From contig JBBSHE010000083.1 in the NCBI GenBank assembly GCA_038253325.1, forward strand, positions 1-5,651: DNA of 5,651 nucleotides. Direction: 5' to 3'. Below, piece after piece: positions 1-5,010 of the stretch. The stretch comes from JBBSHE01 sp038253325 (GTDB lineage Bacteria > Actinomycetota > Actinomycetes > Propionibacteriales > Nocardioidaceae). Within the stretch, counting starts at the first letter, position 1, and every line of letters starts with the position of its first letter. The translations under genes and the position numbers were made by a program. The notes beneath the pieces were generated by a model, which was not told the DNA's origin, did not search any database, and was given only the letters and a program-made list of their open reading frames with translations.

Positions 1-90
1 AAGGACGGTTTCGCCGTCATCTGCTGCTCGGCCGTCGTCAGCTCGGTTGCGGCCGTCATCCTCACCCTCGTCGCCAAGCTCGCAGGCTGA
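1..90 (+). CDS. 3' end of an unidentified gene, product ending in a hydrophobic segment (5' truncated)
   Basis: An open frame enters from the left edge and ends at TGA 88-90. It encodes the last 29 residues of a protein. After a short KDG start these residues are almost entirely hydrophobic or small (FAVICC..., then alternating V/A/S/I/L up to about residue 25) and finish with a short K-containing tail. This looks like a final transmembrane helix or a C-terminal membrane anchor. Of the 29 sense codons, 26 end in G or C, as expected of real coding sequence in this genome, while the competing rsmH-frame extension over 47-91 scores lower. The stop lies one base before the rsmH ATG, which suggests the same transcript and coupled translation. 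The family cannot be recognised from 29 residues. MraZ, the usual gene upstream of rsmH, does not normally end in a membrane helix, so this is probably something else. That the frame is coding is fairly likely; its function is unknown. Confidence 0.6.
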   Translation, partial: KDGFAVICCSAVVSSVAAVILTLVAKLAG

Positions 91-91
91 G

Positions 92-1042
92 ATGGCGGAA
101 CATCACACACCCGTGCTGCGCGACCGGGTCGTGGCCCTGCTTTCGCCAGCCCTCGAACGACCGGGCTCGGTCGTCGTCGACGCCACCGTCGGACTCGGCG
201 GCCACGCGGTCGCGATCTTGGACCACTGCCCGGCTACCCGCCTGGTGGGACTCGACCGGGACCCCCGGGCACTCGAGCTGGCGGCCGAACAGCTGCGCGC
301 GCACGGAGAACGCGTCACGCTCGTTCGCGCCGTCTTCGACGAGCTGCCCGCCGTGTTGGAGGACCTCCGCCTGAGCCGTGTCCACGGTGTCCTGTTCGAC
401 CTCGGGGTGTCCTCGCTGCAGCTCGACAGCACCAGTCGCGGCTTCGCCTACGCCCGCGACGCGCCGCTGGACATGCGGATGGACCCCGACTCGCCGAGAT
501 CGGCGGCCGACATCCTCAACACCTGTCCGGTCGACGAGCTGACGCGGGTCCTCCGTACGTACGGAGAGGAGCGTTACGCCCGGCGGATCGCCGATCGGAT
601 CGTCGCCGAACGTGCCCGCGCACCATTCACCAGCAGTGCCCGGCTCGTCGAGGTCATCCGTCGTTCGATCCCGGCGGCCGCCCGACGTGTCGGTGGCCAT
701 CCGGCCAAGCGAACGTTCCAGGCACTGCGGATCGCGGTGAACGACGAGTTGACCGGTCTTGCCCGCGCCCTTCCCGAAGCCGTCGACGCGTTGGCCGTGC
801 ACGGACGGATCGTCGTGCTGTCGTACCACTCCCTGGAGGACCGGATCGCCAAGCAGGTACTCGGCGCGGCCGCCCGTAGCGACGTTCCCGACAACCTGCC
901 GGTCGTGCCTCCCGGCCACGGGCCACGACTCCGGTTGCTGACCCGGGGCGCAGAGCAGGCCGACGTCTCCGAGCGGGAGACAAACCGCCGATCGACGTCC
1001 GTACGGCTACGGGCAGCCGAACGGATCGAGGTGGCAGCGTGA
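92..1042 (+). CDS. rsmH: 16S rRNA (cytosine(1402)-N4)-methyltransferase RsmH (MraW)
   Basis: RsmH uses S-adenosylmethionine to methylate N4 of C1402 in the 16S rRNA decoding centre, and it is a standard early gene of the dcw cluster. From the ATG at 92 the protein has 316 residues, close to the family's usual 310-320. Visible family motifs are: HTPVL at 5-9; the SAM-binding DATVGLGGH at 30-38; LDRD at 54-57; the signature FDLGVSSLQLD at 102-112 followed by RGFAY and PLDMRMD up to 131; YGEERYARRIA; HPAKRTFQALRIAVNDEL at 203-220; and YHSLEDR at 245-251. The C-terminus has NRRSTSVRLRAAERIE, where relatives usually have NPR at the start of this motif. An in-frame TTG at 47 would add 15 Ser/Pro-rich residues before the conserved start. 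ATG 92 is preferred because it begins just before HTPVL, has a weak AGG five bases upstream, and abuts the upstream stop. The last four bases overlap ftsL. Confidence 0.97.
   Translation: MAEHHTPVLRDRVVALLSPALERPGSVVVDATVGLGGHAVAILDHCPATRLVGLDRDPRALELAAEQLRAHGERVTLVRAVFDELPAVLEDLRLSRVHGVLFDLGVSSLQLDSTSRGFAYARDAPLDMRMDPDSPRSAADILNTCPVDELTRVLRTYGEERYARRIADRIVAERARAPFTSSARLVEVIRRSIPAAARRVGGHPAKRTFQALRIAVNDELTGLARALPEAVDALAVHGRIVVLSYHSLEDRIAKQVLGAAARSDVPDNLPVVPPGHGPRLRLLTRGAEQADVSERETNRRSTSVRLRAAERIEVAA
551..566. repeat. Perfect 16-bp palindrome inside rsmH
   Basis: The sequence CTCCGTACGTACGGAG equals its own reverse complement over all 16 bases; the flanking bases (C550, A567) do not extend it. 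It lies in the codons for LRTYGEE, a conserved stretch of RsmH, so protein constraint explains part of it. No function is known. It could be a protein-binding site or chance. Confidence 0.4.
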
Positions 1043-1674
1043 GCTCACTGCTCGATCAGGCGCGTGCGGCCGTCCGGCGACCCGTCGAGTCGCCTGCCCG
1101 GCCTCGGTTGACCATCGTGCCACGGGTCGCTGCTCGCGCCCCGAGGATCCCGTTCGTCGTCCTCGTCGTCGCGGTGCTCTCGGTCGGGCTCGTCGGACTG
1201 CTGCTGCTGAACACCTCGCTGGAACGCGGGGCGTACGGTGTCACCGCCCTGCAGAGCCATGCGGACGGCCTCGCGATCCAGCAGCAGCAGCTCGAGCGCC
1301 AGGTCTCCGACCTGAGCCAGCCCCAGCGGGTGGCCCGCAGGGCCGTCGAGCTCGGCATGGTGCAGGACCTGACACCGGCCTTCCTCGACCTGACGACGGG
1401 CAAGGTGCTCGGCCACGCGAAACCGGGGGTTGCCGGGAACCAGTTCGACCTCGGCGCACCCGCGGGCAGCGTCGCCGCGCACAACCGGGCCAGGCACACC
1501 GTCCAAGATGCCGAGCGTGCCCACGACATCGCGCGGGCCCAGGACCACGCATCTCGGCACCGGGCGGCGAGCCAGCAGCACCGCGCGATGCGGCATCGAG
1601 CGGCCGGCCAGCACCACGCCGCGACCCGGCACCGAGCGGTCGGCCAGCACCACCGACAGAAGGTGCACCGGTGA
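1039..1674 (+). CDS. ftsL: Cell division protein FtsL (actinobacterial type) with a His/Arg-rich C-terminal tail
   Basis: FtsL is a small bitopic divisome protein that pairs with FtsB/DivIC and helps activate FtsI and FtsW. FtsL sequences diverge strongly, so the call rests on position between rsmH and ftsI and on architecture. That architecture is a cytoplasmic N-terminus of about 36 residues, one transmembrane helix at about 37-58, then a Gln/Leu-rich coiled-coil-like stretch at about 68-92. A segment typical of actinobacterial FtsL follows (VARRAVELGMV at 98-108, PAFLDLTTGKVLG at 113-125). The GTG start overlaps the rsmH stop (GTGA), with GAGG at 1028-1031 as a well-spaced ribosome site. 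The protein has 211 residues. Residues 148-211 are unusual, with 13 His and 13 Arg in 64 residues and three 12-residue repeats (172-207). This tail should lie outside the membrane. Its end overlaps ftsI by GTGA and carries the ftsI ribosome site. FtsB-like proteins are an alternative, but the location favours FtsL. Confidence 0.88.
   Translation: MSSLLDQARAAVRRPVESPARPRLTIVPRVAARAPRIPFVVLVVAVLSVGLVGLLLLNTSLERGAYGVTALQSHADGLAIQQQQLERQVSDLSQPQRVARRAVELGMVQDLTPAFLDLTTGKVLGHAKPGVAGNQFDLGAPAGSVAAHNRARHTVQDAERAHDIARAQDHASRHRAASQQHRAMRHRAAGQHHAATRHRAVGQHHRQKVHR
1552..1659 (+). repeat. Three degenerate 36-bp tandem repeats within the ftsL 3' end
   Basis: Three consecutive 36-base units run 1552-1587, 1588-1623 and 1624-1659. 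They encode SRHRAASQQHRA, MRHRAAGQHHAA and TRHRAVGQHHRQ. Units 2 and 3 match at 27 of 36 bases, and at 26 of the first 30. Units 1 and 2 match at 26 of 36. The unit is a multiple of three and stays in the ftsL frame. The pattern suggests expansion of an ancestral unit by duplication within the gene, followed by drift. Confidence 0.75.
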
Positions 1675-3434
1675 CCCGAACCCGCCGAGTCCGTCGAGGC
1701 CGCCGGACGAGGACCAGATCGAGCGGCTTCCGGCTCTGGACCTCGTTCCTCGTCGTCGCGTTCGTCGTGTCGTTGTTCGCGGCCCGCTTGGTGCAGCTTC
1801 AGGGCCTCGATGCCGGCTCGTACGCATCGATGGCGCTGAAGGAAGACACCAACACCGTCGTCCTGGAGGCGCCGCGGGCGTCGATCTACGACCGCGCCGG
1901 CACCCCACTTGCCGAGACCGTCGATGCGTCGATGATGACCGCCGACCCGACGTACACCAGGACCCACGCGACCCAGATCGCGCGCCTGCTCCACCACCGT
2001 CTGCACGTGGACTACTTCGACACCGTCGCCCTGCTGCGCAAGCCGAACACCCGGTACGTACGGGTCGCCCGGCATGTCGACCCGACGCTCGCGAAGGCGG
2101 TGCTCGCGGAGCTGGAGCGGCGGAAGCTCCCGGGCATGTACATCGACAAGGACAACCTGCGCCGGTACCCGGCAGGTGATGTCGGGTCGAACCTGGTCGG
2201 CTTCGTCGGCGCGGACGGCAACGGGTTGGCAGGCTTCGAGTACGCGCTGAACCGGCAGCTGTCGGGCAGGGACGGATCTGCGACGTTCCAGGTCGCCGGC
2301 GGACAGCAGCTCCCGCTCGCCGACAACACCGTCGTCAAGCCCCGGCTCGGCACGGGTGTCCGGCTGACGATCGACAGCGACCTCCAGTACCTTGCCCAGC
2401 AGCGGATGGCGCGTGCGGTACAGAGCTCGCACGCCACCTCGGGATCGGCCATCGTGATGGACGTCCAGACCGGTCAGATCCTGGCACTGGCCGACTATCC
2501 GTCGTTCGACCCGAACGACATCGCAGGTGCCAACCCGCGAAACTTCGGCTCCCGTGCCGTCCAGAACCCGTACGAGCCGGGCAGCGTCGAGAAGGTCCTC
2601 ACGTTCTCGGCCCTCATCGACTCCGGGCTGGTCGGGCCACGGACCAAGATCGTCGTACCCCCGCAGCTGGTCGTCGACGGAAAGCCGATCCGCGACTACT
2701 TCCCCCATGGCACATTGCACCTCACCGCCACCGGTGTGATCGCGTTGTCGTCGAACCTCGGCACCGTCCAGGCAGTTCGGCAGATCTCGAAGCAGCGCTT
2801 GTACGACTATCTGCGCAAGTTCGGGTTCGGCCAGCGGCCGAACCTCGGCCTCGACGGCGAGAGCAAGGGCATTCTGCACCCCGCCTCGCAGTGGTCCGAC
2901 ATCAACGAGGCGACGATCGCCTACGGCCAGGGCGTCTCGGTCACCGCGGTCCAGATGGCCGCGGCGCTCGGCGCCATCGCGAACCACGGTGTGTACGTCG
3001 CACCCAGCCTGATCTCCGGGACCGTCGACTCCACCGGCACCGTCACCCCTGCCTCCGCACCGGAGGAGCATCGGGTGATCAAGGCGTCGACGGCGCGCAA
3101 GGTGGCCCGGATGATGGAGGCGGTCACGGGGCCGAACGGCACCGGGGCCGAGGCAGCGATCCCCGGTTACAACGTCGCCGGGAAGACCGGTACCGCCAAC
3201 CGGGTCGACCCCCTGTGCAGCTGCTACCGCGGCTACACCGTGTCCTTCGGCGGGTTCGCGCCGGCCGACGACCCGCGTTTCGTCGTCTACGTGGTGATCC
3301 AGAACCCGCAGGGTGCAGCCGGAGGCGGCGCCACGACCGGTCCTGTGTTCCACGACCTGATGGCGGCGGCGCTGGCCAAGTACGGTGTCGCGCCGACAGG
3401 GAAGCGGTCCCCCGAACTGCCGATCGAGTGGTAG
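1671..3434 (+). CDS. ftsI: Septal peptidoglycan D,D-transpeptidase FtsI (PBP3/PbpB, class B PBP)
   Basis: FtsI cross-links stem peptides of septal peptidoglycan outside the membrane, working with FtsW and the FtsL/FtsB-type subcomplex. Its 587 residues match the usual class B PBP length (E. coli PBP3 is 588). The order is an Arg-rich cytoplasmic tail (9 Arg in the first 16 residues), a membrane anchor at about 22-40 followed by RLVQLQ, and a PBP dimerisation domain. That domain opens with RASIYDRAG at 69-77, where many relatives have RG. The transpeptidase domain starts near 258. All three catalytic motifs are intact: S305-V-E-K308 (nucleophile Ser305), S360-S-N362 and K505-T-G-T508. There are no PASTA domains. 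The only two cysteines, C516 and C518, lie just after KTGT. The GTG start overlaps the ftsL stop (GTGA) and has AAGG at 1660-1663 as ribosome site. The stop is TAG 3432-3434. Confidence 0.97.
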   Translation: MTRTRRVRRGRRTRTRSSGFRLWTSFLVVAFVVSLFAARLVQLQGLDAGSYASMALKEDTNTVVLEAPRASIYDRAGTPLAETVDASMMTADPTYTRTHATQIARLLHHRLHVDYFDTVALLRKPNTRYVRVARHVDPTLAKAVLAELERRKLPGMYIDKDNLRRYPAGDVGSNLVGFVGADGNGLAGFEYALNRQLSGRDGSATFQVAGGQQLPLADNTVVKPRLGTGVRLTIDSDLQYLAQQRMARAVQSSHATSGSAIVMDVQTGQILALADYPSFDPNDIAGANPRNFGSRAVQNPYEPGSVEKVLTFSALIDSGLVGPRTKIVVPPQLVVDGKPIRDYFPHGTLHLTATGVIALSSNLGTVQAVRQISKQRLYDYLRKFGFGQRPNLGLDGESKGILHPASQWSDINEATIAYGQGVSVTAVQMAAALGAIANHGVYVAPSLISGTVDSTGTVTPASAPEEHRVIKASTARKVARMMEAVTGPNGTGAEAAIPGYNVAGKTGTANRVDPLCSCYRGYTVSFGGFAPADDPRFVVYVVIQNPQGAAGGGATTGPVFHDLMAAALAKYGVAPTGKRSPELPIEW

Positions 3435-3463
3435 CCGTCGATACGCTCGAAGTGTGTCGAGTC

Positions 3464-3469
3464 AGGAAG
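3464..3469 (+). promoter_or_regulatory. Ribosome binding site of murE (decides the start)
   Basis: AGGAAG ends eight bases before the GTG at 3478, an ideal Shine-Dalgarno position. The in-frame GTG at 3454 lies upstream of this site and has no comparable motif. An in-frame ATG at 3385 lies inside ftsI. This favours GTG 3478. The site sits in the only intergenic gap of the window (3435-3477), just after a weak inverted repeat (CTCGA 3446-3450 / TCGAG 3457-3461). Confidence 0.7.
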
Positions 3470-3477
3470 CGTCACCG

Positions 3478-5010
3478 GTGCCGCTGACGGCCAGACCGAG
3501 GCGCCCTCCGGCACATCCACTCGCGGACATTGCGAGCCTGCTCGGCACGTCCCTGCCGCCGCGAGACCCGACCGTCACCGGAGTCAGCCAGAGCACCGCG
3601 TCGGTCGTGCCTGGCGACCTGTTCGTGGCCGTCCCGGGCGCGCGGGTGCACGGTGCCCGCTTCGTCCAGCAGGCGATCGGCGACGGAGCCGTTGCCGTGC
3701 TGACCGACCGGGCCGGCGCCGCGAGCATGCAGCACGTCGACGTTCCCGTGCTCGTCGTACCCGATCCGCGGGCGGTTCTCGGAACGGTCGCCGCGCACGT
3801 CTTCGGTGACCCGGCGGCAGCCATCACGGTCATCGGTGTGACCGGGACCCAGGGCAAGACCACCACGACGCACCTGCTGTACGCGGGGCTCCGGGCTGTC
3901 GGCGTGCCCGTAGCGGTCATCGGAACGCTGGGGACCTGGATCGACGGCGTCAAGCTCGACAGCCGGCTGACCACGCCGGAGGCACCGGAGCTGCACGGGT
4001 TGTTCGCCGTGATGCGTGAGCGCGGCATCACGGTGTGCGCGATGGAGGTCTCGAGTCATGCGCTGGTACAGCGACGGGTCGACGGCGTCGCGTTCGATGT
4101 CGCGGTTTTCACGAACTTCGGCCGTGACCACCTCGACTTCCATCGCGACGAGGCCGACTACTTCGCGGCGAAGGCGAGTCTCTTCACGCCGGAGCGGAGC
4201 CGGTTCGGGTTGCTGAACGGCGGCGATGCCGCCGTTCGGTCGTTGCTCATCGACCCGTCGATCCCGCTGCACACGTTCGGGCTCGAGGACGCCGGGGGTT
4301 CAGAGAACGCTGCGGACGACTGGCAGGCGACCGACGTCCGCTCCGACGTCACCGGCTCAAGCTTCGTGCTGCACGGCCCGCGCGGTGAGGCATGGGACGC
4401 CGAAACCCGGCTCGCCGGTGGCTTCAATGTGGCGAATGCGGTCGCCGCGTCGGCCGCGTGCGGTGAGGCCGGCCTCTCGGTCACCGACGTGGTCGCCGGA
4501 GTCGGGACGGTGGCAGGCATCCCTGGCCGGATGGAGCGCGTCGACGCCGGTCATCCGCTTTCGGTCGTGGTGGACTACGCGCACAAGCCGGACGCCCTGC
4601 GCGCCGTCCTCGGCGCGCTGCGCCGACCGGGAAGCGGCCGGCTGTGGGTCGTGATCGGAGCCGGTGGCGACCGGGACCATGGAAAGCGTCCCCTGATGGG
4701 GGAGGTGGCCGCGGAGCTCGCCGACGTTGTCGTCGTGACCGACGACAACCCGCGTGGTGAGGAACCCGCATCGATTCGACGGGCCCTTCTCGAGGGAGCC
4801 GCACGGTGCGCCTCGACCGAGCTGCGCGAGATCGCCGACCGGGGAGAAGCGATCTCGTGGGTGCTCGACTCGGCAGCGCCGGGTGACGTCGTCCTGGTTG
4901 CCGGCAAGGGGCACGAGCAGGGGCAGGAGATCGACGGAGAGATCCATGCCTTCGACGACCGCGAGGTGGCAAGACGGGCGCTCGCTCTCCGATTCGGCGG
5001 CGACAGATGA
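3478..5010 (+). CDS. murE: UDP-N-acetylmuramoyl-L-alanyl-D-glutamate--diaminopimelate ligase MurE
   Basis: MurE adds the third stem-peptide residue to UDP-MurNAc-L-Ala-D-Glu in the cytoplasm, using ATP. From GTG 3478 it has 510 residues, normal for the family. The N-terminal UDP-binding domain contains VPGDLFVAVPGARVHGARF. The usual DSR in front of it is replaced by QST at 38-40. The central ATPase domain has the P-loop GTQGKTT at 123-129, TTPEA at 165-169, EVSSHAL at 190-196, TNFGRDHLDFH at 212-222 and Lys232 in AAKASLF, the position that is carbamylated in relatives. The C-terminal domain has DYAHKPDAL from 366, DNPRGEEP at 423-430 and GKGHE at 476-480. DNPR is the marker of diaminopimelate-adding rather than lysine-adding MurE; it does not separate meso-DAP from LL-DAP. 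The start was chosen by the AGGAAG site; GTG 3454 (518 residues) is possible. The stop overlaps murF by ATGA. Confidence 0.97.
   Translation: MPLTARPRRPPAHPLADIASLLGTSLPPRDPTVTGVSQSTASVVPGDLFVAVPGARVHGARFVQQAIGDGAVAVLTDRAGAASMQHVDVPVLVVPDPRAVLGTVAAHVFGDPAAAITVIGVTGTQGKTTTTHLLYAGLRAVGVPVAVIGTLGTWIDGVKLDSRLTTPEAPELHGLFAVMRERGITVCAMEVSSHALVQRRVDGVAFDVAVFTNFGRDHLDFHRDEADYFAAKASLFTPERSRFGLLNGGDAAVRSLLIDPSIPLHTFGLEDAGGSENAADDWQATDVRSDVTGSSFVLHGPRGEAWDAETRLAGGFNVANAVAASAACGEAGLSVTDVVAGVGTVAGIPGRMERVDAGHPLSVVVDYAHKPDALRAVLGALRRPGSGRLWVVIGAGGDRDHGKRPLMGEVAAELADVVVVTDDNPRGEEPASIRRALLEGAARCASTELREIADRGEAISWVLDSAAPGDVVLVAGKGHEQGQEIDGEIHAFDDREVARRALALRFGGDR
4215..4237 (+). repeat. Strong inverted repeat (10-bp perfect stem, 3-base loop) inside murE
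   Basis: The arms GAACGGCGGC (4215-4224) and GCCGCCGTTC (4228-4237) are perfect reverse complements around the loop GAT. In RNA the stem can grow by three more pairs (C4213-G4239 plus two G-U wobbles) to 13 pairs. It lies in the codons for LNGGDAAVR in the MurE central domain. No T-run follows, so it is not a typical intrinsic terminator. Its function is unknown. Confidence 0.5.

Noticed and set aside
47..91. N-terminal extension of rsmH from TTG 47
   Set aside because: It adds 15 Ser/Pro-rich residues before the conserved family start, overlaps the better-supported frame-1 coding tail, and ATG 92 fits the usual RsmH length.
1552..1659. The 36-bp repeats as a CRISPR array or mobile-element repeat
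   Set aside because: The units are directly adjacent with no spacers, degenerate, in frame with ftsL and G+C-rich like the surroundings; they are protein-coding repeats.
1430..2179. A 249-residue plus-strand frame overlapping the ends of ftsL and ftsI
   Set aside because: It lies out of frame across the well-supported ftsI N-terminus, is Pro/Arg/Ser-rich and has no recognisable domain; it is a shadow frame.
1056..3353. A 765-residue open frame on the minus strand across ftsL and ftsI
   Set aside because: Long antisense open frames are a normal by-product of strong G/C third-position bias. It lies opposite genes with complete family motifs, has biased Arg/Gly/Val/Asp content and shows no recognisable domain.
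3385..3477. Longer murE from ATG 3385 inside ftsI, or from GTG 3454
   Set aside because: The extra residues are Ser/Arg-rich and unlike MurE, the first overlaps the ftsI end, and neither start has a ribosome site as good as AGGAAG before GTG 3478.
4215..4237. Intrinsic terminator inside murE
   Set aside because: The stem is strong but no T-run follows, it lies in the middle of a gene, and murE continues with intact conserved motifs.
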